Source: Candidatus Fimivivens faecavium
Lineage (GTDB): Bacteria > Bacillota > Clostridia > Oscillospirales > Ruminococcaceae
Reading direction: 5' to 3'
NCBI GenBank assembly: GCA_018716105.1
Contig: DVKH01000034.1
Coordinates: 52,090-116,089 of the forward strand
DNA: 64,000 bases
Of this stretch, positions 1 to 7,577 are shown piece by piece; positions within the stretch are counted from its first letter, which is position 1; each line of letters opens with the position of its first letter. A program made the position numbers and the translations under genes. The notes under the pieces are model-generated. The model had not been told where the DNA came from and did no database searches. It saw only the letters and a list, made by a program, of their open reading frames with translations.

Positions 1-224
1 CCGCGTGGGACGCCGGACCGCCCAAAACGGGGCGTTTCCGGCTTATGTATGTATCTTTTTTATCGTCCTTCTGATCAGCGGACGGAGCAGCCTGTTTTCC
101 GGCCGCTTCCCCGCAGGGGGGTCGGCACGGCTTTCAGAATACTTTTATTATAGGATAAATTCAGCGTCGAAACAAGGTTTCCCCTCGCTTAAAAATTGTG
201 CAAAGGATGGAAAAACAGCGGTGC
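1..224. other. Non-coding start of window, nothing recognised
   Basis: No open frame here has a ribosome site or recognisable protein. The stretch becomes AT-rich from about 140 and leads into the hairpin and repeat region upstream of fhs. A gene lying to the left of the window may end before it. Confidence 0.4.
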
Positions 225-325
225 GGTATGGTATAATATCCGCAAGGCGGATATTATACGGGATTTTAATGGCCGCCCTACGGGCATGGCCGATGATACC
301 ATGAAAACGCTGTTTTCATGGTATC
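225..325 (+). repeat. Two perfect hairpins leading the fhs repeat array
   Basis: Two uninterrupted inverted repeats are visible. The first has a 13-bp stem (231-243 with 247-259, 3-nt loop) and contains TATAAT inside its left arm. The second has a 14-bp stem (295-308 with 312-325, loop GCT). The second one's right arm runs straight into the TATCATAACCGCAG start of the first full repeat unit. These look like extra modules of the same repeat family, not protein-coding sequence. Confidence 0.7.
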
Positions 326-480
326 ATAACCGCAGGGAAAACAGCTTTGCTGTTTTCGGCCGCCAGTGGGCGGCCACATGCCGGAAAACGGCATGCTGCG
401 CTTGTTACACCAGATCCACCCGGCTGCGGCCGGGTTCCGCCGCGGGCGCGGCGGGGAATCCGCTTTGGCGGTTTCCTGAT
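318..480 (+). repeat. Modular hairpin repeat, unit 1 (fhs locus)
   Basis: It begins ATGGTATCATAACCGCAG. Hairpins follow in order: 337-345/349-357 (loop TTT), 358-364/369-375, 377-383/389-395 (loop GAAAA). Then comes the constant core GCTGCGCTTGTTACACCA and further hairpins 419-424/429-434 and 437-443/448-454. A last imperfect stem ends in GGTTTCCTGA. Related units occur near 33.7, 45.7, 56.7 and 58.5 kb. The unit is upstream of and codirectional with fhs. Confidence 0.85.
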
Positions 481-655
481 ATGGTATAATAACCGCAGGG
501 AAAACGGCTTTGCTGTTTTCAGCCGCCAGTGGGCGGCCACATGCCGGAAAACGGCATGCTGCGCTTGTTACGCCAGAACGCAAACCGGCAGTCCGCCGGT
601 TTGTCCGCCGCATCGCGGCGCACGCGGGCCGTCCGGGTCCCATTGCGGTCTCATG
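481..655 (+). repeat. Modular hairpin repeat, unit 2 (fhs locus)
   Basis: It begins ATGGTATAATAACCGCAG, 163 bp after the equivalent point of unit 1. The first three hairpins match unit 1 except for single changes, and the core reads TTACGCCA. The 3' half differs: it carries CAAACCGGC/GCCGGTTTG and CGCCGC/GCGGCG-type stems like those of the unit at 33.7 kb. So 3' halves are swapped between units. The 3' boundary is approximate. Confidence 0.75.
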
Positions 656-771
656 CGGAGTCCGGCCTGCAACGACAAACCGGGACGGCCAAGCGAACGA
701 TGGAAAACGATGTTCCGGCCTGCGCCGGATTAAACTATCTTTACAACAATGGTATGGGAGGAAACCGCTCG

Positions 772-2439
772 ATGATGACAGATATTGAAATCGCAAAGGC
801 AGCGTCGCTTTTGCCCATCACGGAAATCGCCGAAAAACTCGGCATCGGCGAGGAGGAACTCGAACCCTACGGTCGCTATAAAGCGAAAATTTCCGACGCG
901 GTGATGGACCGCCTCGCGTCGAAGCCCGACGGGAAGCTGATCCTCGTCACCGCGATCAACCCGACCCCCGCGGGCGAGGGGAAAACCACCACGACGGTCG
1001 GCCTCGGCATGGCCCTGACCAGAAGCGGCCGCGACGCGGTCATCGCGCTGCGCGAGCCCTCGCTCGGGCCGGTTTTCGGGATCAAGGGCGGCGCCGCCGG
1101 CGGCGGTTATTCCCAGGTCGTTCCAATGGAGGACATCAACCTCCACTTCACCGGCGACATGCACGCGATCACCGCGGCGAACAACCTCCTCTGCGCAATT
1201 GTAGACAACCATCTCCAGCAGGGGAACGAACTCGGCCTCGATCCGCGGCGGATCATCTTCAAGCGCTGCATGGACATGAACGACCGGGCGCTGCGGCATG
1301 TGGTCGTCGGCATGGGCGGAAAGGCGAACGGCGTCGTCCGGGAGGACGGCTTCCAGATCACCGTTGCGAGCGAGGTGATGGCGATCCTCTGCCTCGCCGG
1401 CGACCTCGACGACCTGCGGACCCGCCTGGGCGAAATCCTCGTCGGCTACACCTATGACAACCGCCCGCTCTTTGCAAAGGACTTCGGCGTCCACGGCGCG
1501 ATGGCGGTCCTGCTGAAAGACGCGATCAAGCCGAACCTCGTCCAGACGCTCGAAAACACCCCGGCGCTGATGCACGGCGGCCCGTTCGCGAACATCGCGC
1601 ACGGCTGCAACTCGGTCCGCGCGACCAGGCTCGCGTTGAAGCTCGCCGACTACACCGTGACCGAGGCGGGCTTCGGCTCCGATCTCGGCGCGGAGAAATT
1701 CCTCGATATCAAGTGCCGCTACGCCGGGCTCGCCCCCTCCTGCGTGGTGCTGGTCGCGACCATCCGGGCGCTCAAATACAACGGCGGCGTCGCGAAGGCC
1801 GACCTCGGGCAGGAAAACTGCGAGGCCCTCAAAAAGGGCAGCGCGAACCTTAAAAAACACGTCGAAAACCTGCGCGGCTTCGGCCTTCCGGTCGTCGTCG
1901 CGATCAACCGCTTCGCCTCCGACTCGGACGCGGAACTAAAAACCCTCTCGGACATCTGCGGCGAGATCGGAGTGGAGTGGGCGCTCTGCGAGCACTTTGC
2001 GAAGGGCGGCGAGGGCGCGATGGAGCTCGCCGAAAAGGTCGCCGCCGCCTGCGAGGGCGGAAACTCGTTCCATTTCCTCTATGAGCTCGACCGTCCGGTC
2101 AAGGAGAAGATCGAGGCCATCGCGAAGGGCATCTACGGCGCGGACGGCGTCTCCTATTCCGGCGCGGCTGAGAAGGCGATCCGCGACATCGAAGCGCTCG
2201 GGAAGGGGAATCTGCCGATCTGCGTCGCGAAAACCCAGTATTCGCTTTCCGACAACCCCGCCCTTCTCGGCCGGCCAACCGGTTTCACCGTCTCGGTCAA
2301 GGAGGTCTGCCTCTCGGCGGGCGCGGGCTTCATCGTCGTCATGACCGGCGACATCATGACCATGCCGGGCCTGCCGAAGGCCCCGGCCGCGAAGGCGATC
2401 GACCTCGATCAAGACGGCTCCATCGTCGGCCTGTTCTGA
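772..2439 (+). CDS. fhs: Formate--tetrahydrofolate ligase
   Basis: This cytoplasmic enzyme makes 10-formyl-THF from formate, ATP and THF, feeding purine and formyl-Met synthesis and, in acetogens, the methyl branch of the Wood-Ljungdahl pathway. The product is 555 aa, the usual family length. The P-loop is at residues 65-73 (TPAGEGKTT), and the conserved regions [21 protein letters not shown] and [13 protein letters not shown] are intact. The frame is open far upstream through the repeat units, but the start was set at ATG 772 because GGGAGG lies 10 nt before it and homologues begin near here (ATG 775 is an alternative). It stands alone behind the hairpin array; tsaE follows 5 nt after its stop. 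Confidence 0.97.
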   Translation: MMTDIEIAKAASLLPITEIAEKLGIGEEELEPYGRYKAKISDAVMDRLASKPDGKLILVTAINPTPAGEGKTTTTVGLGMALTRSGRDAVIALREPSLGPVFGIKGGAAGGGYSQVVPMEDINLHFTGDMHAITAANNLLCAIVDNHLQQGNELGLDPRRIIFKRCMDMNDRALRHVVVGMGGKANGVVREDGFQITVASEVMAILCLAGDLDDLRTRLGEILVGYTYDNRPLFAKDFGVHGAMAVLLKDAIKPNLVQTLENTPALMHGGPFANIAHGCNSVRATRLALKLADYTVTEAGFGSDLGAEKFLDIKCRYAGLAPSCVVLVATIRALKYNGGVAKADLGQENCEALKKGSANLKKHVENLRGFGLPVVVAINRFASDSDAELKTLSDICGEIGVEWALCEHFAKGGEGAMELAEKVAAACEGGNSFHFLYELDRPVKEKIEAIAKGIYGADGVSYSGAAEKAIRDIEALGKGNLPICVAKTQYSLSDNPALLGRPTGFTVSVKEVCLSAGAGFIVVMTGDIMTMPGLPKAPAAKAIDLDQDGSIVGLF

Positions 2440-2444
2440 GCCGG

Positions 2445-2867
2445 ATGCGGACTTTTCATTCCCATTCGCCCGCCGAAACCGAACAGGCGGGCGAATGGCT
2501 TTCCAAACGCCTTTCGCCCGGCGATCTCGTCGCGTTTTCCGGCGGGATGGGGATGGGGAAGACGGTTTTCGTCCGGGGCCTCGCGCGCGGCCTGGGAATC
2601 GATGCGGACGTGTCCAGCCCGACCTTTACCCTCATCAACGAATACCGCGGCGAAACCAGCCGGCTCTGCCACATGGACGCCTACCGCCTCACGTCGGCGG
2701 AGGATCTTGAGGCGACCGGGTTTTACGACTATCTCGACAACGGCTGGATCGCCGCGGTCGAATGGAGCGAGACGGTCGGCCTGCTGGACGGGGCGGCGGT
2801 CCGGGTCCGGTTCGAACGCCTCGGCGACAACGAGCGCAGAATCACCATCGAGGGGGCGGGAATATGA
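2445..2867 (+). CDS. tsaE: tRNA threonylcarbamoyladenosine biosynthesis ATPase TsaE
   Basis: TsaE is the small ATPase that works with TsaB and TsaD to transfer threonylcarbamoyl to A37 of ANN-decoding tRNAs. Residues 33-40 form the Walker A loop (GGMGMGKT), and SSPTF at 57-61 followed by TLINEY is the family signature. The length of 140 aa is normal. It starts 5 nt after fhs, with no strong ribosome site of its own, which suggests coupling. Its stop overlaps the tsaB start (ATGA). tsaD is not in the window. Confidence 0.95.
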   Translation: MRTFHSHSPAETEQAGEWLSKRLSPGDLVAFSGGMGMGKTVFVRGLARGLGIDADVSSPTFTLINEYRGETSRLCHMDAYRLTSAEDLEATGFYDYLDNGWIAAVEWSETVGLLDGAAVRVRFERLGDNERRITIEGAGI

Positions 2868-3568
2868 TCACGCTCGCGCTGGACACCTCCTCCCGCGCCT
2901 GTTCGGCCGCCGTCACAAAAGACGGCGTCCTCCTGTCGGAGGGCTATCTCAACAACGGCATGACCCATTCGCGCACCCTGCTGCCCCTGATCGAGTCGGC
3001 GCTGGAAAACGCCTCCCTCGGATTTGGCGATCTTGAGCGGATCGCGGTTTCCGCCGGGCCGGGTTCGTTCACGGGCCTTCGGATCGGCCTTTCGATGGCG
3101 AAGGGCATCGCGTTCGTCAGGCAGCTCCCCTGCGTCCCGGTTTCGACGCTCGAGGCGCTCGCCTACAACGCCATAGGCTGGCGGGGGCCGGTTCTCGCCG
3201 TCCTCGACGCCCGCGCGGGCCAGGTCTATGCGGCGCTGTTCGAACTGGGGACGGGCCCTGGCGGGGAAGCGCCGGTTCGCCGCCTCTGGGACGACGCGGC
3301 GATGACCCTCGAAGAGCTGGCCCAGCGGCTTCCGGAAGGGGCGCTTGCGGTCGGGGACGGCGCGGCGATTGTCTGCCAGAAGATTCAGGGGAAGGGCCTC
3401 GTCCCCGCGCCGGAACGGATGCGCCTTCAGCGGGCGTCCTCGGTCGCCGCGGCGGCGGAACATCTCCCAGCGGTATCGGCGGACGCGCTTTCGCCGGCCT
3501 ACCTGCGAAAGCCGCAGGCCGAACGGGAACGGGAAGCGCGCCTTAAGGCCGAAGCAAGCGGACTTTAA
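2864..3568 (+). CDS. tsaB: tRNA threonylcarbamoyladenosine biosynthesis protein TsaB
   Basis: TsaB is the non-catalytic ASKHA-fold partner that dimerises with TsaD in t6A synthesis. The product is 234 aa. It opens with the phosphate-1-like strand MITLALDTSS and has the hallmark GPGSFTGLR at about residues 65-73. The start overlaps the tsaE stop by 4 nt (ATGA). That start was preferred over the long upstream frame, which is a shadow of tsaE. Gene order tsaE-tsaB is standard in Firmicutes; a rimI homologue often follows but is absent here. Confidence 0.94.
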   Translation: MITLALDTSSRACSAAVTKDGVLLSEGYLNNGMTHSRTLLPLIESALENASLGFGDLERIAVSAGPGSFTGLRIGLSMAKGIAFVRQLPCVPVSTLEALAYNAIGWRGPVLAVLDARAGQVYAALFELGTGPGGEAPVRRLWDDAAMTLEELAQRLPEGALAVGDGAAIVCQKIQGKGLVPAPERMRLQRASSVAAAAEHLPAVSADALSPAYLRKPQAEREREARLKAEASGL

Positions 3569-3588
3569 AACGGAAAGGAAGATCGGAT

Positions 3589-4035
3589 ATGATCATTGCA
3601 CTTGGAAGCGATCACGGCGGATTCCAGCTTAAAGAGGAGATCAAGGGCCATCTGACGGCCATCGGAATGGAGTTCCGCGACTTTGGGACCCTCGACGGCG
3701 CATCCTGCGACTATCCCGATATTGCAGAGGCGGTCGCGAAGGCGGTCGCCAGCGGCGAATACGACCGCGGGCTGCTGTTCTGCGGCACCGGCATCGGCAT
3801 CTCCATCGCCGCGAACAAGGTGAAAGGCATCCGGGCAGCCTGCTGTTCCGACTGCTTCAGCGCGAAATACACCCGCCTCCACAACGATGCGAACATCCTC
3901 TGCCTCGGCGGGCGGGTGGTCGGGCCGGGCCTCGCGACCGAGATGGTGGACCTCTTCCTTGAGACGAAGTTTGAGGGCGGCCGCCATGAGGGACGGATTG
4001 ACAAAATCCGCAAAATCGAAGAGAATGAAATGTAG
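3589..4035 (+). CDS. rpiB: Ribose 5-phosphate isomerase B
   Basis: It interconverts ribose 5-phosphate and ribulose 5-phosphate in the pentose phosphate pathway. The 148-aa product has the RpiB/LacAB fold signature: SDHGGF at residues 7-12, the catalytic Cys at 65 in FCGTGIGIS, and HNDAN with His98. The start ATG 3589 is preceded by AAGGAAG. It lies 20 nt after tsaB and 25 nt before upp, so it is probably cotranscribed. Placement next to upp is common in Firmicutes and links ribose phosphate supply to uracil salvage. Confidence 0.95.
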   Translation: MIIALGSDHGGFQLKEEIKGHLTAIGMEFRDFGTLDGASCDYPDIAEAVAKAVASGEYDRGLLFCGTGIGISIAANKVKGIRAACCSDCFSAKYTRLHNDANILCLGGRVVGPGLATEMVDLFLETKFEGGRHEGRIDKIRKIEENEM

Positions 4036-4060
4036 CCATACAACGGGAGGAGAACGTCCT

Positions 4061-4690
4061 ATGCCAAAGCCGATCATTATGGATCACCCGCTGATTCAGC
4101 ACAAGGTCAGCCTGATCCGCGACAAGCGCACCCCCTCGAAGGATTTCCGTGAACTGATCAGCGAGATTGCGATGCTGATGTGCTACGAGGCGACCCGCGA
4201 TCTCCCGCTTAAAGAGATCGAGATCGAAACGCCGATGAAGATCACCACTGCGAAGGTCATCTCCGGCCGCAAGCTCGCCTTCGTCCCGATCCTTCGGGCG
4301 GGCCTCGGGATGTGCGACGGCATGCTCGCGCTCGTCCCCGCCGCAAAGGTCGGCCATATCGGGCTTTACCGCGACCCCAAAACCCATCTCCCGGTTGAAT
4401 ATTACTGCAAGATGCCCTCCGACATCGCAGAGCGCGACGTCATCCTCCTCGACCCGATGCTCGCCACCGGCGGCTCGGCCAGCGATGCGGTGGACGCGCT
4501 CAAGTCCCGGGGCGTCAGGCACATCAAGTTCTGCTGCATCATCGCCGCGCCGGAGGGCATCGCCGCCCTGACCGAAAAACACCCGGACGTACAGATTTAT
4601 GCGGCGGCGCTCGACGAGTGCCTCGACGAAAACAAATACATCCTCCCGGGCCTCGGCGACGCGGGCGACCGGATCTTCGGCACAAAATAG
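4061..4690 (+). CDS. upp: Uracil phosphoribosyltransferase
   Basis: It salvages uracil by joining it to PRPP to give UMP. The product is 209 aa, the normal length. The PRPP loop is [10 protein letters not shown] at residues 131-140, and the uracil-binding C-terminus [17 protein letters not shown] is intact. The start follows GGGAGGAG with a 9-nt gap; the open frame upstream is a shadow of rpiB. It is the last gene of the run and is followed at once by a strong hairpin terminator. Confidence 0.97.
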   Translation: MPKPIIMDHPLIQHKVSLIRDKRTPSKDFRELISEIAMLMCYEATRDLPLKEIEIETPMKITTAKVISGRKLAFVPILRAGLGMCDGMLALVPAAKVGHIGLYRDPKTHLPVEYYCKMPSDIAERDVILLDPMLATGGSASDAVDALKSRGVRHIKFCCIIAAPEGIAALTEKHPDVQIYAAALDECLDENKYILPGLGDAGDRIFGTK

Positions 4691-4703
4691 ATTAACAAAT
4701 CGT

Positions 4704-4736
4704 AAAAACAGGGCGGATATTTCCGCCCTGTTTTTA
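4704..4736. terminator. Bidirectional intrinsic terminator, upp / flavoprotein
   Basis: A perfect 14-bp stem (4704-4717 with 4722-4735, 4-nt loop) has A-runs on the left and T-runs on the right. It can therefore stop both upp (+) and the convergent flavoprotein gene (-). Confidence 0.9.
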
Positions 4737-4782
4737 TTCAGCCAGAACAGCTTAACCCAACAAAACCGCCGGCCCGACGGGT

Positions 4783-5322
4783 TCAGGCAAGCCGGCTGCC
4801 CAGTTCATACGCTTCGTCCAGCGCCCGCTTTCCTTTGATATGGCCGGCTGCCGGCACGCCGGGCGCGAGCACCACGCCCGCGTTTTCGAGTTTAAAATAA
4901 TCGAGAATCATCCGGTACTGCGCCAATATCGCGTCAAACACGGCTGGGTCGGGGTCTGCCGCCGCAAGGAGAAGGGCGAGCCTTTTGATCGGAAACCGGT
5001 TTCTCATCGGGGTATGGAGACGGTCCACGATGGCCTTGAGCTGGGCGCTCAGGCCGTAAAAATAAACAGGCGATGCCACCGCAACGGTGTCCGCGTGCGC
5101 CAGCTTCTCATAAACGGCCTGCATATCGTCCTGCTGAAAGCACCGGTTGCCCTCGCTTGCCGCACACGAGTTGCAGCCGACGCAGGGGTTTACTTTTGTG
5201 TCGGCGACTGAAATCAGCTCCACGCGATTGCGCTTCTCCGCACCCTCGGCAAAGGCCCGCGCAAGCAAATCCGTATTTCCGCCTCGTCTGCTGCTGCCCG
5301 CCAGAATAACAATATTGCCCAC
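4783..5322 (-). CDS. Flavodoxin-family NAD(P)H-dependent oxidoreductase (iron-sulfur flavoprotein-like)
   Basis: This is a 179-aa FMN-binding protein of the NADPH-dependent FMN reductase / flavodoxin-2 type. The N-terminal FMN phosphate loop reads GSSRRGGNT (residues 9-17). A cysteine cluster, C47, C50, C53 and C61 (CVGCNSC), resembles the cluster-binding segment of anaerobic iron-sulfur flavoproteins, although many relatives keep the cysteines without a proven cluster. SPVYFYGL is the second flavin loop. The start is GTG with AAAGGAGTG upstream. Monocistronic by context. Substrate unknown; a redox or detoxification role is inferred. Confidence 0.85.
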   Translation of the reverse strand: MGNIVILAGSSRRGGNTDLLARAFAEGAEKRNRVELISVADTKVNPCVGCNSCAASEGNRCFQQDDMQAVYEKLAHADTVAVASPVYFYGLSAQLKAIVDRLHTPMRNRFPIKRLALLLAAADPDPAVFDAILAQYRMILDYFKLENAGVVLAPGVPAAGHIKGKRALDEAYELGSRLA

Positions 5323-5483
5323 TTCCTGTCACTCCTTTACCAAAAACCGGTGTTGACCAACCGCTTCCATCTCGGTTCTATCACCCGCCCGCCGTGATCA
5401 CAACCGGTGTTTGCCCGTATGAATCAATACTAAAAGTAATTTATATATCATATGATCACTGATTGTATTTTATGAGATGCTGT

Positions 5484-5762
5484 TTAAACGCGGCGTTCCC
5501 ATTCCCGAAGGCCGAGAACCTCGTCGGCGGAGACCTGATAATACCGACACAGCGCGACAAGGAATTCGATGGGCAACGAGCGTTTTCCCAATTCATACTG
5601 GGAGTAGGTTGTCTGAGCGATTCCAAGGTAATCGGCGATCTGGTGCTGGGTGAGATCATTGTCCTCCCGCAGCGCCTTCAGCCGCTCTTGATAGGTCATC
5701 GTTTCGAGCTGCTTTTGGCTCAGGTCCGCGTCCTCTCTAAGTTCCCGGATTCGATGATACAT
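5484..5762 (-). CDS. Xre-family HTH protein, chimeric second copy
   Basis: A 92-aa helix-turn-helix regulator. Residues 1-20 (MYHRIRELREDADLSQKQLE) look like the beginning of a different Xre protein. From residue 21 on, the sequence is almost identical to the neighbouring gene at 5737-5991 (TYQERLKALREDNDLTQ through REWERRV). The 217-bp blocks 5487-5703 and 5779-5995 differ at only a few positions. ATG 5762 has an AGGAGG site at the right distance, so it is probably translated. It overlaps the upstream copy by 26 nt. It likely arose by unequal recombination between two tandem Xre genes. Whether it still binds DNA is unknown. Confidence 0.8.
   Translation of the reverse strand: MYHRIRELREDADLSQKQLETMTYQERLKALREDNDLTQHQIADYLGIAQTTYSQYELGKRSLPIEFLVALCRYYQVSADEVLGLREWERRV
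5487..5703. repeat. Direct repeat, copy 2 of Xre-coding block
   Basis: This 217-bp block matches 5779-5995 at an offset of 292 bp. Only a handful of substitutions are visible, clustered near one codon group (RYY versus QFY) plus one in the HTH (H versus Q). It is a recent tandem duplication. Confidence 0.9.
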
Positions 5763-5991
5763 TCCGTTTCCTCCTGTCAACGCGGCGTTCCCATTCCCGA
5801 AGGCCGAGAACCTCGTCGGCGGAAACCTGATAAAACTGGCACAGCGCGACAAGGAATTCGATGGGCAACGAGCGTTTTCCCAATTCATACTGGGAGTAGG
5901 TTGTCTGAGCGATTCCAAGGTAATCGGCGATCTGCTGCTGGGTGAGATCATTGTCCTCCCGCAGCGCCTTCAGCCGCTCTTGATAGGTCAT
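5737..5991 (-). CDS. Xre-family HTH transcriptional regulator
   Basis: An 84-aa DNA-binding protein with a standard Xre/Cro HTH (LTQQQIADYLGIAQTTYSQYE), followed by a family tail DEVLGLREWERR and a short unrelated end. ATG 5991 is used because AGAGGTGG lies just upstream; an in-frame GTG at 6000 is possible. It is transcribed away from a 74-aa gene at 6092, with an inverted repeat between them (6021-6060) that is a likely autoregulatory operator. Function unknown; small Xre proteins of this type usually repress their own divergon. Confidence 0.88.
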   Translation of the reverse strand: MTYQERLKALREDNDLTQQQIADYLGIAQTTYSQYELGKRSLPIEFLVALCQFYQVSADEVLGLREWERRVDRRKRNVSSNPGT

Positions 5992-5995
5992 CGTT
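5779..5995. repeat. Direct repeat, copy 1 of Xre-coding block
   Basis: Partner of 5487-5703. The right boundary lies just upstream of the first gene's ATG, so the duplicated unit is nearly the whole first Xre coding sequence without its ribosome site. Confidence 0.9.
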
Positions 5996-6020
5996 ACCAC
6001 CTCTGGGCATATTCTAGTCT

Positions 6021-6060
6021 AAGTCAAATTGAGGTATTGCAATTTAATTCAAAATGACTT
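6021..6060. promoter_or_regulatory. Probable Xre operator in divergent promoter region
   Basis: Arms AAGTCAAATTGA at the left end and TCAAAATGACTT at the right end form an inverted repeat, imperfect in the inner part, inside an AT-rich gap between the Xre pair (-) and the 74-aa gene (+). TATAAT-like sequence TTATAAT follows directly on the + strand. The role as operator is inferred from position. Confidence 0.55.
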
Positions 6061-6091
6061 ATAATAGCTGCCAAAACCAGAGGTGATATTG

Positions 6092-6316
6092 ATGAGCGGC
6101 TTTAATTGGAATAAAATTGACAAACTCAAAGAGAAACCGGAACAGATCTGCAAAGACTGTAAAAATTTTCGTCAATATTACATCAAGTATTCTGCTGATG
6201 TCTACCATCCGCTCACTTACGGCCATTGCGTCAAGTCGCCCCGGAACAGGCGGTTTGAATATGACCTGGCCTGCGGCAGATGGGAGCCAAACGAAAAATT
6301 CAACCGCGCCAAATAA
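6092..6316 (+). CDS. Small cysteine-containing protein, unknown
   Basis: A 74-aa protein not recognised. It has CKDCKNF near residue 20, then HC and C further on (four cysteines and a histidine in all), suggesting a small metal-binding fold. It is rich in aromatic and basic residues. ATG 6092 follows AGAGGTG; an in-frame GTG at 6083 is less likely. It is divergent from the Xre pair across a probable operator, so it may be their regulated target. It ends in a strong terminator. Confidence 0.7.
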   Translation: MSGFNWNKIDKLKEKPEQICKDCKNFRQYYIKYSADVYHPLTYGHCVKSPRNRRFEYDLACGRWEPNEKFNRAK

Positions 6317-6346
6317 AAACGGCCTGAAAAGATCCAGGCCGTTTTT
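6315..6346. terminator. Bidirectional terminator
   Basis: A 12-bp stem (6315-6326 with 6335-6346) is flanked by A-run and T-run. It serves the 74-aa gene on + and the aldo/keto reductase gene on -. Confidence 0.88.
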
Positions 6347-6362
6347 ACAATATGTATTTTAA

Positions 6363-7505
6363 TTAGTCCATCAGCGCCGCATGCGCGTTCTGCAGCTCCT
6401 CGATGATCTTGATCTCCTGCGGGCACTGGCGCTCGCACTTCCCGCATTTGACGCATTTGTCCGCGCCGCGGCCGGCGTCGGCAATCACCTGCGGATAAAG
6501 CCATTTCTGCGCGCGCTCCGGGTCGGAAACGCGGGCGAGGTTGTTGTATACTTCGAAAATGTCCGGGATGTCCACCCCCTGCGGGCAGGGCATGCAGTAG
6601 CGGCAGCCGGTGCAGGGGACCTTCACCACTGTCTTCCAGGCCTCCCGCGCCTTGTCGTAGAGCGCGTTTTCTTCTTCGGTGAGGCAGCCCACGCCGTAGG
6701 TGTCGAAGACCCGCAGGTTCTCCTCAAGCTGTTCCATCGTCGAGACGCCGCTGAGCATGACGGCCGGCTCGGGCTTGTTGATCAGCCACATCAGCGAGCG
6801 CTCGGCGTCGGAAAGCTCCGGCCGCCAGTCCCCAAACGCCTTTCGAACCGCGTCCGGAACCCCCTGGGCGAGCATGCCGCCGTGGAGCGATTCCATAATC
6901 ACAACCGGGATGCCCCTGGCCGCGGCGTACCGCAGCCCCTCTTCTCCCATCTGATGGAAGCGGTCGTAGTAATTGTGCTGCATCATGCACAGGTCCCACG
7001 GATAGGTGTCCAGGACCTTTTTCCAATGCTCAAGCGTCCCGTGGACAGAAACCGCGATATAAGAGATCTTCCCCTCGTCCTTGAGACGCTTCATGAAATC
7101 AAAGGCGTTGAGGCGAACCGCGGTCTCCCAGTTTTTGATCCCGAGGTTATGTAGAAAATAGACGTCGATATGATCGGTCTGAAGGCGCTCAAGCTCCTTT
7201 CGGTAAAAGCTCTCGAGGTCCGCCTCGGTCTTCGCCATCCCGACCGGGAGCTTGGTCGCGAGGATCACCTTCTCGCGGTAACCGTCGAGAAGCGCCTTGC
7301 CGACGACCCTTTCGCTTCCCGCATATAAAAACGCGGTGTCGATGTAGTTGACGCCGCAGTCAATCGCGTGCCGGACCATCCGGATCGCCTCATCCTCGTC
7401 GATTTTCTCTTTTCCGTCCGCCGTTTTCCGGGTCGGAAAGCGCATGCACCCAAGCCCGAACCGGGAAACCTTTTTGCCGTCGTGCCTAAAGCTGGCGTAT
7501 TTCAT
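6363..7505 (-). CDS. Aldo/keto reductase with C-terminal 2x[4Fe-4S] ferredoxin domain
   Basis: A 380-aa NAD(P)H-dependent reductase of the anaerobic AKR-ferredoxin fusion type. The AKR barrel shows the catalytic tetrad D56, Y61 (NYIDTAFLYAGSE), K85 (ATKLP) and H119 (YFLHN). The C-terminal part carries two cysteine clusters, CTGCRYCMPCP at about residue 300 and CVKCGKCERQCP at about 360. The start ATG 7505 has GGAGGGG upstream; the 20 extra residues before it are not homologous. Substrate unknown; the clusters suggest electron exchange with ferredoxin. It lies 3' of proS, separated by a hairpin. Confidence 0.92.
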   Translation of the reverse strand: MKYASFRHDGKKVSRFGLGCMRFPTRKTADGKEKIDEDEAIRMVRHAIDCGVNYIDTAFLYAGSERVVGKALLDGYREKVILATKLPVGMAKTEADLESFYRKELERLQTDHIDVYFLHNLGIKNWETAVRLNAFDFMKRLKDEGKISYIAVSVHGTLEHWKKVLDTYPWDLCMMQHNYYDRFHQMGEEGLRYAAARGIPVVIMESLHGGMLAQGVPDAVRKAFGDWRPELSDAERSLMWLINKPEPAVMLSGVSTMEQLEENLRVFDTYGVGCLTEEENALYDKAREAWKTVVKVPCTGCRYCMPCPQGVDIPDIFEVYNNLARVSDPERAQKWLYPQVIADAGRGADKCVKCGKCERQCPQEIKIIEELQNAHAALMD

Positions 7506-7538
7506 CGTATGCCCCTCCTCCTGTTTGCTGGACAAGAA

Positions 7539-7563
7539 GGGCCCGGTTTTCTGCGCCGGGCCC
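7539..7563 (-). terminator. Hairpin between proS and the aldo/keto reductase gene
   Basis: GGGCCCGG and CCGGGCCC pair with a 9-nt loop, followed on the minus strand by TTCTTGT. The T-run is weak, so it may only attenuate read-through into the downstream gene. Confidence 0.6.
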
Positions 7564-7577
7564 AAACAAAAACGGAT

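Noticed and set aside
318..655. Integron attC-like cassette sites
   Set aside because: Palindromic units and a TTGTTAC core gave the idea, but the units are adjacent without gene cassettes, and there is no integrase or GTTRRRY end.
529..771. N-terminal extension of Fhs
   Set aside because: The frame is open but runs through the repeat unit and has no homology; the ribosome site and family length place the start at 772.
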